Source: an uncultured Prevotellaceae bacterium | Lineage (GTDB): Bacteria; Bacteroidota; Bacteroidia; Bacteroidales; Muribaculaceae | Length of the DNA: 64,000 nt | NCBI GenBank assembly: GCA_900322135.1 | Contig: ONYP01000002.1 | Coordinates: 21,178 to 85,177 of the forward strand | Reading direction: 5' to 3' | Shown: piece after piece, positions 51,968 to 61,858 of the stretch | Numbering within the stretch: the stretch's first letter is position 1 | Layout: each line of letters opens with the position of its first letter | The notes under the pieces: generated by a model | What the model saw: only the letters and a program-made list of their open reading frames with translations | Told to the model about the DNA's origin: nothing | Databases searched by the model: none | Position numbers and translations under genes: made by a program

Positions 51968-53713
51968 ATGTCAGAAAAGATTCAGACTTTAAGAGACTCT
52001 GCAGGAATGCGCTGGACGGCGCTGTTGTTGCTCGCACTGGGCATGTTCTGCAGTTACATTTTCATGGACATCCTGTCGCCCATCAAGGACTTGATGCTTT
52101 CGGAGCGCGGTTGGGATTCGACCGCCTTTGGCACCATGCAGGGCAGTGAGGTATTCCTCAATGTGTTCGTGTTCTTCCTGATTATTGCAGGTATCATCCT
52201 CGACAAGATGGGCGTGCGCTTCACGGCTGTTTTGTCGGGTATCGTGATGCTTATCGGTGCATTCATCAAGTGGTATGCCGTGACCGACGCCTTCACTGGC
52301 AGCAGTCTGGCAACTTGGTTCACCGAACACCTCAACTATATCCCCGTCTTTGACGAGTTGGGCATCTCACCCTTCTATGAGGGCATGCCCGCCAGCGCCA
52401 AATTTGCCGCTGTTGGTTTTATGATCTTCGGTTGCGGTGTTGAGATGGCAGGTATCACGGTAAGCCGTGGTATCGTGAAGTGGTTCAAAGGCCGTGAGAC
52501 CGCATTGGCCATGGGTAGCGAGATGGCATTGGCCCGTCTGGGTGTTGCCACCTGTATGATTTTCTCGCCCTACTTTGCCAAGTTGGGCGGTGAAGTGAGT
52601 GTGAGCCGCTCGGTAGCCTTCGGTGTGGTACTGCTGTGCATCGCCTTGATCATGTTCATTGTTTACTTCTTTATGGACAAGAAACTTGATGCCCAGACCG
52701 GCGAGGCCGAGGAGAAAGACGACCCGTTCAGGCTTAAAGACCTCAAGCAGATTCTTACCAGTAGCGGTTTCTGGCTTGTGGCCCTGCTCTGCGTGCTGTA
52801 CTACAGCGCCATCTTCCCCTTCCAGAAATATGCCGTGAACATGCTGCAGTGCAACCTCACTCTTGTGGAGCCTGCCAAGGACACATTCTGGGGCGGAGAC
52901 CAGGTAACCATCTGGCAGTACATCATCATGCTCATTGTTGCCGCTGCAGGATTTGCAAGCAACTTCCAGAAGAACGCAAGCAAGAAGTACACCTTGTTGC
53001 TCATCTCGGTTATAGCCCTTATCACCTATTGCTACATGGGTTATATGCGCCAGTCAGCCGAGGCTATCTTTGCAGTATTCCCCTTGCTGGCCGTGCTCAT
53101 CACCCCCATCCTGGGCAACTATGTTGACCACAAGGGTAAGGCCGCTTCGATGCTGATGTTTGGCTCGTTGCTGCTCATCCTCTGCCACCTGACATTTGCC
53201 TTTATCCTCCCGATGTTTAAGGAGGGTGCTTCGCTGAGCAGTCCCATCGGCGGTGTCATTGTCGCTTACATCACCATCCTGGTGCTGGGTGCATCGTTCT
53301 CACTGGTTCCCGCATCGTTGTGGCCCAGCGTTCCCAAACTGGTAGACTCCAAGGTCATCGGTAGTGCTTACGCCTTGATTTTCTGGATTCAGAACATCGG
53401 TTTGTGGCTCTTCCCCATGCTCATCGGCAAGGTGCTGGACAATACCAACCCCGAGTTGACGGCCAAACTGGAGTCAGTAAAAGAGACTACCAAACAGGCT
53501 GTCGAGAGTGGACAGTTGTCGGTGGAAGAAGGCGCGAAGAAGGTACAGGAAATCTCAGAGCAGGTTGCTGTTCAGTACAACTACACCTGGCCGCTCGTGA
53601 TGCTTGCACTGCTCGGTGTAGCCGCCTTAATCATCGGTATCATCCTGCTTGCTGTTGACAAGAAGAAGCACCTCGGCCTTGAGGAGCCCAACATCAAGCC
53701 TGAGGAGGCATAA
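51968..53713 (+). CDS. MFS transporter, first of a paralogous pair
   Basis: 581 residues with about 12 membrane helices. The loop after TM2 shows the MFS motif A as IILDKMGVRFTAVLSG. It is longer than a standard MFS permease because of an extra hydrophilic stretch of about 60 residues near the C-terminus (LDNTNPELTAKLESVKETTK and on) before the last helix. The substrate is unknown. The next gene is its relative (same order of motifs such as GVEMAGITVSRGIVKWFKG), separated by a terminator. Confidence 0.88.
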   Translation: MSEKIQTLRDSAGMRWTALLLLALGMFCSYIFMDILSPIKDLMLSERGWDSTAFGTMQGSEVFLNVFVFFLIIAGIILDKMGVRFTAVLSGIVMLIGAFIKWYAVTDAFTGSSLATWFTEHLNYIPVFDELGISPFYEGMPASAKFAAVGFMIFGCGVEMAGITVSRGIVKWFKGRETALAMGSEMALARLGVATCMIFSPYFAKLGGEVSVSRSVAFGVVLLCIALIMFIVYFFMDKKLDAQTGEAEEKDDPFRLKDLKQILTSSGFWLVALLCVLYYSAIFPFQKYAVNMLQCNLTLVEPAKDTFWGGDQVTIWQYIIMLIVAAAGFASNFQKNASKKYTLLLISVIALITYCYMGYMRQSAEAIFAVFPLLAVLITPILGNYVDHKGKAASMLMFGSLLLILCHLTFAFILPMFKEGASLSSPIGGVIVAYITILVLGASFSLVPASLWPSVPKLVDSKVIGSAYALIFWIQNIGLWLFPMLIGKVLDNTNPELTAKLESVKETTKQAVESGQLSVEEGAKKVQEISEQVAVQYNYTWPLVMLALLGVAALIIGIILLAVDKKKHLGLEEPNIKPEEA

Positions 53714-53760
53714 TAGAGTTTTTAGCAATTAACTATTAGAAATCTAATAGGGACTTTATG

Positions 53761-53801
53761 GGGACCTTGAAGGACGTGAAAGACTTTAAGGTCCCTTTTT
53801 T
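53761..53801 (+). terminator. Terminator between the two MFS genes
   Basis: GGGACCTT (53761-53768) pairs with AAGGTCCC (53788-53795), followed by TTTTTT. Confidence 0.8.
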
Positions 53802-53818
53802 AATTTAAATCGAAACAC

Positions 53819-55192
53819 ATGAGAGAACAGGTTAGAGAGACGATTGCGACACGTGTATGGGCACGATGGACCGTGCTGGCGATAGTGTCGTTCACGATGA
53901 TGGCGGGCTATGTTGTTGCCAAGGAGATGTCGCCGTTGCAGTTTATGCTCGAGAAAGCCGCCGGTGACGGTGGTATGGGGTGGACAAGCGGCGAGTTCGG
54001 CATCTTTGCCGGGTCGCGCGGCTTCTTCAATGTGTTTCTGCTGATGCTGTTTGTGGGCGGCGTCATCCTCGACAAGATGGGCGTACGCTTCACGGGCATC
54101 CTCTCGTGTGTGCTGATGCTGACAGGAGCGGCAGCCGTTTACGGTATCATCACCTACACCTCGCCCGACCCGATGTGGAACATGCCCCTGCTCGGCACCG
54201 TGAAGCGCCAGGTGGCGCTGTCATCGTTGGGATTCGCCTTCTTCGGCATCGGCTATGAGATGTGCGGTATCACCGTGTCCAAGGTCGTCGTGCGCTGGTT
54301 CTCGGGCAAGGAGATGGCGCTGGCGATGGGCCTGCAGGTGGCTATGGCACGCCTGGGTACCGCACTGGCACTTAACTTCAGCCTGCCCATAGCCCTGAAT
54401 TGGGGCCTGCCGCGTCCGCTGCTCATCGGCGTGTTCAGCGTCGGTGTTGGACTCATCGCCTATCTGTACTACTGCACGATGGACCGCCGCCTCGACAAGG
54501 AGCAAGGCAAGCAGGACACCACTCAAGGCGACGATGAGAAGTTCCACTTCTCGGACATGAAAATCACCATCAAGAATCCGGGATTCTGGCTCATCACGCT
54601 GCTGTGCCTGTTCTACTATTCAGCACTCTACCCCTTTCTGGACTTCGCCACCAAACTGATGATTTCTAAATACGGTGTCGAGGCCGAGTTGGCGGGTGCC
54701 ATCCCCTCTATCCTCCCCTACACCAGCATCGTGCTGACGCCGCTGTTCGGCGCGTGGTTTGACAAAAAGGGCTTTGGCGCCACGATGATGGTCATCGGCA
54801 GCGTGCTGCTGACCATCACACTGTTCGTGTTCGCCATGCCGCTCAACTCGAGTTGGATTGCGGTGACGCTGATGTGCGTGCTGGGCATCGCCTTCTCGCT
54901 GCTGCCCGCCGCCCTGTGGCCCGCCGTGCCCAAAATCGTGCCGATGAAGCAACTGGGAACCTCCTACTCCATCATCTATTACATCCAGAACATCGGCCTG
55001 ATGCTCATCCCCGTGGTCATCGGCAAGGTGCTGGAGCGCAATACCGTGGGCGAGCAGGTAGATTATACCCACTCGCTCATTATCTTCGGCATCATCGGGT
55101 TGTGCGCCATCGTCGCCTCCACCCTGCTGCTGTGGATGGACCGCAAGCGCCACTACGGCCTTGAGGTGCCGAACATCACGACGCAAGAATAA
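53819..55192 (+). CDS. MFS transporter, second of the paralogous pair
   Basis: 457 residues with about 12 membrane helices and the same loop (VILDKMGVRFTGILSC) and GYEMCGITVSKVVVRWFSGKE as the gene before it, but without its long C-terminal insertion. The pair arose by duplication and probably serves related substrates. The start ATG at 53819 lies 18 bp after the terminator, so the promoter is unclear; read-through is possible. Confidence 0.88.
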   Translation: MREQVRETIATRVWARWTVLAIVSFTMMAGYVVAKEMSPLQFMLEKAAGDGGMGWTSGEFGIFAGSRGFFNVFLLMLFVGGVILDKMGVRFTGILSCVLMLTGAAAVYGIITYTSPDPMWNMPLLGTVKRQVALSSLGFAFFGIGYEMCGITVSKVVVRWFSGKEMALAMGLQVAMARLGTALALNFSLPIALNWGLPRPLLIGVFSVGVGLIAYLYYCTMDRRLDKEQGKQDTTQGDDEKFHFSDMKITIKNPGFWLITLLCLFYYSALYPFLDFATKLMISKYGVEAELAGAIPSILPYTSIVLTPLFGAWFDKKGFGATMMVIGSVLLTITLFVFAMPLNSSWIAVTLMCVLGIAFSLLPAALWPAVPKIVPMKQLGTSYSIIYYIQNIGLMLIPVVIGKVLERNTVGEQVDYTHSLIIFGIIGLCAIVASTLLLWMDRKRHYGLEVPNITTQE

Positions 55193-55238
55193 TCACGCTA
55201 AGGCGCGAAGTCTTATCTATTTAAATCATCGAGTAGTT

Positions 55239-56408
55239 ATGAGATTCCAGCATTTAACCGTCGTAGCCCTGTTGTTGGCGTTCATCCTTGCGAGCGGACT
55301 GCAGGCTTCGGCACAAAACCAAAGACAAAACGCAATCGGTATGGAAGAAATCGTTTTTGACAATATCCTGGCCCGTACCAGCATCCGCTCCTATCAGGAC
55401 CGCCCTGTGGAGCAAGACAAAATCGAGAAACTGCTGCGCGCCGGCATGGCAGCCCCATCGGCCGTCGACAAGCGCCCGTGGCACTTTGTCGTCGTGACCG
55501 ACAAAGAGGTGCTGAACGGACTGGCCGAGGCCAACCCCAACGCGGGCATGGCAGCACGGGCGCCGCTGGCCATCGTCGTCTGTGGCGACAAGACCAAAGC
55601 CCTGACGCGCGTGCCCGACTATTGGGTTCAGGATGTAGCAGCCGCTACCGAGAACATTCTCCTTGCCGCCCAGGGCATGGGCCTGGGTGCGGTCTGGACG
55701 GGCACTTATCCCGTGACAGAACGCGTCGAGAAAGTAGCCAAGGTGGTTAACCTGCCTGAGCACATCATCCCCTTCTGCACCATCGTCATCGGCTATCCCG
55801 AGCGTCCCCAGGCGCCCAAGGACAAATGGGACGAGGGCAACATCAGTTACAACACCTATGGCGGCAAGAAGACGGCAACCCAGGAGCCGGCTCCCGCATT
55901 CCATGATTTTAAAGTCAACGAGGACTTCATGCTGAATCCGTTCAACTACTTCTCCCAGCCCGGCGGCCTGCTCGTGTGTGCCGGCGACCGCAGCGCGAGC
56001 AACGCCATGACCATCGGTTGGGGGGCATTGGGCACCCTGTGGGGTCACAGCACCAACACGGTGACCGTCTATGTCGCCCAAGCGCGCTACACCCACGAAT
56101 TCATGGAGCGCAGCGACTATTTCACCATCATGGCATTCAAGGACCAGAATGTGTTGCGCTATATGGGCAGCCACAGCGGCCGCGACGGCGACAAAGCCGC
56201 AGCCCTGGGACTGCATGTGGCCTATACCGAGAACGGCACGCCCTACTATGAGGAAGCCGAGTGCGTCATCGAGTGCAAGAAAATCTACTCCGGCACATTC
56301 GATCCCGAGGAATTCAAGGACGATATCCCCCGCAACTTTTATGACGGTTTCACGGCCGGCTATCACTCCTTCTACATCGGCAAGGTCGTCACAGCGATGA
56401 AGAAGTAA
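55239..56408 (+). CDS. Exported nitroreductase fused to a flavin reductase-like domain
   Basis: 389 residues from the ATG at 55239, preferred because it opens a signal peptide (MRFQHLTVVALLLAFILASGLQASAQ). About residues 30-190 are a nitroreductase fold (RTSIRSYQDRPVEQDKIEKLL, then AAPSAVDKRPWHFVVV and a GLGAVWTGTYP segment). About 200-389 are a flavin reductase-like domain (PF01613, flavoredoxin type) with FNYFSQPGGLLVCAGDRSA and a GTLWGHSTNTVTVYV stretch. Both bind FMN. An exported two-flavin fusion is unusual; its acceptor is not known. Confidence 0.85.
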   Translation: MRFQHLTVVALLLAFILASGLQASAQNQRQNAIGMEEIVFDNILARTSIRSYQDRPVEQDKIEKLLRAGMAAPSAVDKRPWHFVVVTDKEVLNGLAEANPNAGMAARAPLAIVVCGDKTKALTRVPDYWVQDVAAATENILLAAQGMGLGAVWTGTYPVTERVEKVAKVVNLPEHIIPFCTIVIGYPERPQAPKDKWDEGNISYNTYGGKKTATQEPAPAFHDFKVNEDFMLNPFNYFSQPGGLLVCAGDRSASNAMTIGWGALGTLWGHSTNTVTVYVAQARYTHEFMERSDYFTIMAFKDQNVLRYMGSHSGRDGDKAAALGLHVAYTENGTPYYEEAECVIECKKIYSGTFDPEEFKDDIPRNFYDGFTAGYHSFYIGKVVTAMKK

Positions 56409-56439
56409 TCAAGCTGTAAAAAAGGCCAGCCACAAAAGA

Positions 56440-56478
56440 AAAGTTGTCGAGCGTGATTCTCGACAACTTTTCTTTATT
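56440..56478 (+). terminator. Terminator of the nitroreductase gene
   Basis: AAAAGTTGTCGAG (56440-56452) pairs perfectly with CTCGACAACTTTT (56460-56472), followed by CTTTATTC. Confidence 0.75.
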
Positions 56479-56547
56479 CTCTATTTCCACCCGTTAAGGC
56501 GGGTGATAATTCACCACAACCCATTCAGCAGGTAATCAACTAATGCG

Positions 56548-57303
56548 TCAACTCCTGAAGATGACGCTGCCGCTGGCCTGGTGGGTGGCGAGGACGAGCA
56601 GCTCGGCCACCTGGACATGGGCGGGAGCGCTCACGGCGAAAGCGACACACTCGGCAATATCGGCTCCGGTCAACGGCTGGATACCCTTATACACACCGTC
56701 GGCACGCTCCTTGTCACCATGGAAACGGGTTACCGAGAAGTTGGTCTCGACCAAGCCGGGCTTGATATTGGTCACGCGCACACTGGTGTGTGCCACATCG
56801 ATGCGCAGGCCGTCGCTCAGGGCCTTCACAGCCGACTTGGTGGCACAATAGACATTGCCGCCGCCATAGGCTGCATCGCCTGCCACGCTGCCGATGTTCA
56901 CCACATGGCCACGATCACGCTCCACCATACCTGGGACGATGAGGCGGGTCATCGTCAACAGGCCCTTGATGTTGGTGTCGATCATCGTGTCCCAGTCCTC
57001 GTAGTCGCCCTCATACTCAGGCTCAAGTCCCCATGCGCCACCGGCATTGTTGACCAGCACATCGATTTCCTGCCACTCGGCAGGCAGACCCTGAATGGCA
57101 GCCGTGGCCGCCTTGCGGTCACGCACATCAAACTCGAGTGTTACCACTCCGACACCCATCGCCGACAACTCCTGGGCCAGAGCATCCAGACGGTCGGCCC
57201 TGCGGCCGGTAATAATCATATTGTAGCCAATCATGGCCAATTTGCGCGCGCAGGCCTCACCGATGCCACTTGTCGCGCCAGTCACTAAAGCAATCATGTT
57301 CAT
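56548..57303 (-). CDS. Short-chain dehydrogenase/reductase
   Basis: 251 residues from the ATG at 57303 (MNMIALVTGATSGIG). The NAD(P) loop TGATSGIG, NNAGG, and the catalytic YCATK (Tyr-x-x-x-Lys) are present with the serine in NIGSVAG. It resembles the YdfG group, which oxidises 3-hydroxy acids such as serine or 3-hydroxyisobutyrate, but the substrate is inferred. It follows the transglutaminase-like gene by 26 bp and is likely its operon partner. The ATG at 57333 is an alternative that overlaps that gene's stop. Confidence 0.88.
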   Translation of the reverse strand: MNMIALVTGATSGIGEACARKLAMIGYNMIITGRRADRLDALAQELSAMGVGVVTLEFDVRDRKAATAAIQGLPAEWQEIDVLVNNAGGAWGLEPEYEGDYEDWDTMIDTNIKGLLTMTRLIVPGMVERDRGHVVNIGSVAGDAAYGGGNVYCATKSAVKALSDGLRIDVAHTSVRVTNIKPGLVETNFSVTRFHGDKERADGVYKGIQPLTGADIAECVAFAVSAPAHVQVAELLVLATHQASGSVIFRS

Positions 57304-57329
57304 TCTCTTATTAAAGTATTGTGTTACTG

Positions 57330-58661
57330 TCAATAATCTTCGGTATTACTATGCTGCACAGCATGGTCTATCGAGAGACCGTACAGATTGAGGCACTTGT
57401 TGAGGCGGGGCACCAACGGCGACTCTTCGGTTTCGGAAGCCAGCACCGGGACCCATGTTTTGACAACGGGCAACACCGAACGGAACTCAGGCATACACTG
57501 CCCAATGGGGGCACCGATGTAGGAAGGGTCGCATATCAGGTAATAGTCACTGCCAAAGTAGTAGCCGTTGCCATGGGTCAAGCAATCGGTGAAGCGCACC
57601 GCCGTGCAATCGTGGCCGGGAAACTGGATGAACTGCACATCCAGCCCAAGCAAGGCATGGACCAGATAGGCATAAAGGACAGAACGGTCCTCGCAGTCAT
57701 TCTTGTCATAATAGAAGTTCTCCTCCACAAAGTTCACTTTTTCATGGCCATATTGTTCGATGTCGTCCTCATAACCGAACACGAACTGAACAAAATGCAG
57801 CAGCGCATCGGCGGCATCGCACTGGCTCATGCCCTCAAGTTGCGGCATCAACTGCCCCTCGATAGCGTCACGGAAGTGCGGCAGCACAACCGAGGCCGCA
57901 TAGCACTCCAGGTCCATCAGCGGATAGTCACGCAGCATCTGCATCACACGGGGATTGATCTTGCATGCGACATGAATCATGCCGTCGTCAAAGTCACAGT
58001 CATATTCGTCATCGGTGGGGACATTCAACGCCGATTTCTCATTGAAGAGCAGACTCAAGGTCTTGCCGCCAGCCGCACCTTTCTTGGAGGGTTCACAGGG
58101 ATAGAGTACCGATTTCTCGCCGGGGTCGGACTCCAGGTCGTCGAACATCAGATAGTATTCCTTGCCTCCGGTCCTGACGAAACGCCGCTCATACACCTCC
58201 TGTTCAAAGGGCACCAACAGCAGCAACTGCTTGTTGGTGCGTGCCAGACGCACATCATAGCCCATATTCACCAGCAGGCACTGCTCCAGCAGCACCCTCT
58301 CGACAGGTGTGCCGCTGCTCAGCAAGGCATCGGCATAACTCCTGACGAGCGCGAGGACCAGCCAGTCGTTCAGGTTCATGTCCTCACTGATTGCATTCAA
58401 TGAGGACAGGGCATCAGACATGTCGAGACGCTGATAGTCACGCCAAGCCTGAAACACATCGTGCTCGCTCGCCGATTTTACCTTGACGGGCTGCACAATG
58501 GCCGCATGCAACGGGGTGCCGAAGAAAACGAAGTCGACCGTGCCATCGGTCACAATGTCCGGTTCAAGCGTCATCTCACTGGCGTTCATATTGCCCGAGG
58601 GCAACCACAACGCGATGCAGGCGACCACCAAACCGACGATATAACGATAATTTTTTAGCAT
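57330..58661 (-). CDS. Exported protein with a transglutaminase-like domain
   Basis: 443 residues. The N-terminus is a signal peptide or anchor (MLKNYRYIVGLVVACIALWL). The transglutaminase-like core near residues 310-405 shows the cysteine in YDKNDCEDRSVLY, the histidine in FPGHDCTAVRF and the aspartate in YYLICDPSYIGAPIG. These residues fit a papain-like triad. Such domains can act as peptidases or crosslinkers; the substrate is unknown. It has a good promoter. Confidence 0.82.
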   Translation of the reverse strand: MLKNYRYIVGLVVACIALWLPSGNMNASEMTLEPDIVTDGTVDFVFFGTPLHAAIVQPVKVKSASEHDVFQAWRDYQRLDMSDALSSLNAISEDMNLNDWLVLALVRSYADALLSSGTPVERVLLEQCLLVNMGYDVRLARTNKQLLLLVPFEQEVYERRFVRTGGKEYYLMFDDLESDPGEKSVLYPCEPSKKGAAGGKTLSLLFNEKSALNVPTDDEYDCDFDDGMIHVACKINPRVMQMLRDYPLMDLECYAASVVLPHFRDAIEGQLMPQLEGMSQCDAADALLHFVQFVFGYEDDIEQYGHEKVNFVEENFYYDKNDCEDRSVLYAYLVHALLGLDVQFIQFPGHDCTAVRFTDCLTHGNGYYFGSDYYLICDPSYIGAPIGQCMPEFRSVLPVVKTWVPVLASETEESPLVPRLNKCLNLYGLSIDHAVQHSNTEDY

Positions 58662-58689
58662 ATTTGAGCACGGTACTGGTATGACTCTG

Positions 58690-58721
58690 CAAATATAGCG
58701 TTCTTCTTGAATAAAAACAAA
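58690..58721 (-). promoter_or_regulatory. Promoter of the transglutaminase-like gene
   Basis: Minus strand TTTG (58718-58721), 20 bp, TATATTTG (58690-58697), about 29 nt before the ATG. Confidence 0.75.
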
Positions 58722-58860
58722 TCATTTAGCCATATTTTTATCGGGTTATCAGGAAAATAATGGCAAGAACATACCGTTAAGCCAAAGGCCCTATCAGTCC
58801 CAAACGAGCGGCCCAAAGCCACATTCCGATTGCCCACATAGCCATCGGCAACAAAATAAA

Positions 58861-58892
58861 TTTGGCAGTGTCATCGTCTTGCGCTATCTTTG
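58861..58892 (+). promoter_or_regulatory. Promoter of typA
   Basis: TTTG (58861-58864), 20 bp, TATCTTTG (58885-58892), giving a leader of about 16-18 nt. Confidence 0.75.
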
Positions 58893-58914
58893 CACCCAAA
58901 TTTGATAAGGCACT

Positions 58915-60732
58915 ATGCAGAATATCCGTAATGTGGCCATCATCGCGCATGTCGATCATGGCAAGACAACACTGGTAGATAAGATGTTAGCGGCAGGCAA
59001 CCTGTTCCGCGACAACCAAAACATGGGCACGCAGATTCTGGACAGCAACGACCTGGAACGCGAGCGCGGCATCACCATCCTGTCCAAGAATGTGTCCATC
59101 TCCTATAATGGCTACAAAATCAACATCATCGACACCCCGGGTCACAGCGACTTTGGCGGTGAGGTAGAGCGTGTGCTCAACATGGCCGACGGCTGTCTGC
59201 TGTTGGTAGACGCCTTTGAAGGCCCGATGCCCCAGACGCGTTTTGTGTTGCAGAAAGCGCTGCAGCTCGGGCTGAAGCCCATCGTAGTCATCAACAAGGT
59301 CGACAAGCCCAACTGCCGCCCCGACGAGGTGCAGGAGATGGTGTTTGACCTGATGTGCAACCTTGATGCCAGCGAGGACCAGCTGGACTTCCCCACCATC
59401 TTCGGTTCGGCCAAGGAAGGCTGGATGAGTGACGACTGGCAGCAACCCACCGACAATATCACCGCCGTACTTGATGCCATCATCAAATACATCCCCGAGC
59501 CCGAGATGATTGAGGGTGATGCGCAGATGCTCATCACATCGCTGGACTACAGCAGTTATGTGGGCCGTATCGCTGTGGGCCGCGTGCACCGCGGTACCCT
59601 CAAGGACGGCATGGAAGTGGCACTGTGCAAGAAGGATGGCGAAGTGGCTAAGCAGAAGATCAAGGAACTGCGCACCTTTGAGGGCATGGGACAGAAACAT
59701 GTCGAGAGCGTGAGCAGCGGCGACATCTGCGCCATCATCGGTCTTGAAGGCTTTGAAATCGGTGACACCGTGACACTGCCCAGCAATCCCGAGGCCCTGC
59801 CCCGCATTGCCATCGACGAGCCCACCATGTCGATGCGTTTCTGCATCAACGACTCGCCCTTCTTTGGCAAGGACGGCAAGTATGTGACCTCGCGCCACAT
59901 CTGGGACCGCCTGCAGCGTGAGCTGGACAAGAACCTGGCCCTGCGCGTCGAGCGCACCGAGAATGAGGACGCGTGGAATGTGTTTGGACGCGGTGTGCTG
60001 CACCTGTCGGTGCTCATCGAGGAGATGCGCCGTGAGGGCTACGAACTGCAAGTGGGCCAGCCCCAGGTCATCATCAAGCAGATTGACGGCGTGAAGTGCG
60101 AGCCCATCGAGGAACTGAGCATCAATGTGCCCGAGGAATACTCCAGCAAGATGATTGACATGGTAACGCGCCGCAAGGGTGAGATGACCATGATGGAGAC
60201 CCAGAACGACCGCATCCACCTCGAGTTCAAGATTCCGTCGCGCGGCATCATCGGCCTGCGCACCAATGTGCTTACCGCCAGTGCCGGCGAGGCCATCATG
60301 TCGCACCGCTTCCTCGACTATGAGCCGTGGAAAGGCGAAATCTCACGCCGCACCAACGGTTCGCTCGTCGCCATGGAAGGCGGCACAGCCTATGCCTACG
60401 CCATCGACAAACTGCAGGACCGCGGCCGCTTCTTCATCTTCCCGCAGGAGGAGGTCTATGGCGGTCAGGTCGTGGGTGAGCACACCAAGGAGAAAGACCT
60501 GGTCATCAATGTCACCAAGTCTAAGAAACTGACCAACATGCGTGCCAGCGGTGCCGACGACAAGGTGAAGATTGTGCCTCCCATCGTCTTCAGCCTTGAG
60601 GAGGCCCTCGAGTACATCAAGGCCGACGAGTATGTGGAAATCACGCCCAACCACATCCGCATGCGCAAAATCATCCTTGACGAACTCGAGCGCAAGCGCA
60701 TTGCCAAGCAGAACGGCCAGGACGAGGATTAA
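58915..60732 (+). CDS. typA: Ribosome-associated GTPase TypA/BipA
   Basis: 605 residues. GTPase motifs AHVDHGKTTLVDKML, RERGITILSKN, DTPGHSDFGGEVERVL and NKVDKP are followed by EF-G-like domains and the BipA-specific C-terminal domain (TKSKKLTNMRASGADDKV). TypA acts on the ribosome and large-subunit assembly under stress. It is monocistronic, with its own promoter and a terminator. Confidence 0.97.
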   Translation: MQNIRNVAIIAHVDHGKTTLVDKMLAAGNLFRDNQNMGTQILDSNDLERERGITILSKNVSISYNGYKINIIDTPGHSDFGGEVERVLNMADGCLLLVDAFEGPMPQTRFVLQKALQLGLKPIVVINKVDKPNCRPDEVQEMVFDLMCNLDASEDQLDFPTIFGSAKEGWMSDDWQQPTDNITAVLDAIIKYIPEPEMIEGDAQMLITSLDYSSYVGRIAVGRVHRGTLKDGMEVALCKKDGEVAKQKIKELRTFEGMGQKHVESVSSGDICAIIGLEGFEIGDTVTLPSNPEALPRIAIDEPTMSMRFCINDSPFFGKDGKYVTSRHIWDRLQRELDKNLALRVERTENEDAWNVFGRGVLHLSVLIEEMRREGYELQVGQPQVIIKQIDGVKCEPIEELSINVPEEYSSKMIDMVTRRKGEMTMMETQNDRIHLEFKIPSRGIIGLRTNVLTASAGEAIMSHRFLDYEPWKGEISRRTNGSLVAMEGGTAYAYAIDKLQDRGRFFIFPQEEVYGGQVVGEHTKEKDLVINVTKSKKLTNMRASGADDKVKIVPPIVFSLEEALEYIKADEYVEITPNHIRMRKIILDELERKRIAKQNGQDED

Positions 60733-60771
60733 CGCCCCACCCCTGCTGTCGTTCGTGAAGATATCAATATA

Positions 60772-60806
60772 AAAGTGGTGTCAGGCCTGAGGCCTGACAC
60801 CACTTT
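60772..60806. terminator. Bidirectional terminator between typA and etfA
   Basis: A 16-bp perfect stem (60772-60787 with 60791-60806) around a 3-nt loop. A/T-rich sides on both strands let it end both convergent genes. Confidence 0.75.
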
Positions 60807-60828
60807 AGTTTAGTTTCTGCGGGAAGGA

Positions 60829-61845
60829 TTACTTCTCGAGTTCTTTCTTGATGCGCTCGGTCAGCATGGGGACAATCTTGTGGAGGTCGCCCACGATACC
60901 CAGGTCAGCGACGCTGAAGATGGGAGCGAACTTATCCTTGTTGATGGCGATGATGAAATCGCTCTCCTCCATACCGGCAAGGTGCTGGATGGCACCGCTG
61001 ATACCGCAAGCCATGTAGAGGTTGGGACGAACGGTCTTACCCGTCTGACCTACCTGGCACTCGTGAGGCATCACGCCGTTATCGACCATAGCACGCGACG
61101 AAGCCACCTGTCCGCCGAGGACATCGGCGAGAGCCTGCAACTTGTCGAAGCCTTCCTTGTCATGAACACCGCGTCCACCGCTGACGAGAATCTTGGCCTC
61201 GGCGATGTCGGCCATCTGCTTGTCGGCCTTGATGGTCTTGACGAGTTTTACCTTGAACTTGCTGGCGTCGAAATTGGGAGCGAACTCGGTAACGACACCT
61301 TCGCGACCGGCCTGGCGCTGCATCTTTTGCATCACACCGGGACGCACGGTCGACATCTGCGGACGGTTGTTGGGGCAGATGATGGTAGCCATCAGGTTAC
61401 CACCAAATGCGGGACGCGTCATGCGGAATTCGGGTTCATTGTCCTTATCGGGCTCAATCTCGAGTTTGGTGCAGTCGGCAGTCAGACCCGTCTTGAGACG
61501 CGAAGCGATGCGGGGAGCCAGGTCACGGCCGATGGTGGTGGCACCATAGAGCACGATGTTAGGCTTACGCTCGGTGATTATCTGGCCTACAGCCTGCGAG
61601 TACTGCTCGCTGAGGAAGTCCTTCAACTCGGGAGCATCAACAACGATAACCTCGTCGGCACCGTACTCGATGAGCATTTGTGCCTGGTCCTTGATACCTT
61701 CACCAAGGAGCATGGCAACCACCTTCTCGCCGAGAGCGTCGGCCAGGTCACGGGCCTTACCTAAAAGTTCGAGTGCAACTGATTGGATAACACCTTCGCG
61801 CTGCTCAGCAAAAACGAATACATTCTTATAATCTTTCTTATCCAT
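60829..61845 (-). CDS. etfA: Electron transfer flavoprotein, alpha subunit
   Basis: 338 residues. The FAD-binding C-terminal domain contains GQTGKTVRPNLYMACGISGAIQH and EESDFIIAINKD. Together with EtfB it carries electrons from acyl-CoA dehydrogenase. It lies 13 bp after etfB in the operon, in the order hbd-acd-etfB-etfA on the minus strand. Confidence 0.95.
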   Translation of the reverse strand: MDKKDYKNVFVFAEQREGVIQSVALELLGKARDLADALGEKVVAMLLGEGIKDQAQMLIEYGADEVIVVDAPELKDFLSEQYSQAVGQIITERKPNIVLYGATTIGRDLAPRIASRLKTGLTADCTKLEIEPDKDNEPEFRMTRPAFGGNLMATIICPNNRPQMSTVRPGVMQKMQRQAGREGVVTEFAPNFDASKFKVKLVKTIKADKQMADIAEAKILVSGGRGVHDKEGFDKLQALADVLGGQVASSRAMVDNGVMPHECQVGQTGKTVRPNLYMACGISGAIQHLAGMEESDFIIAINKDKFAPIFSVADLGIVGDLHKIVPMLTERIKKELEK

Positions 61846-61858
61846 AATGCAGTGACTT

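Noticed and set aside
58987-60306. 439-codon frame opposite typA
   Set aside because: Antisense shadow of a conserved GTPase gene.
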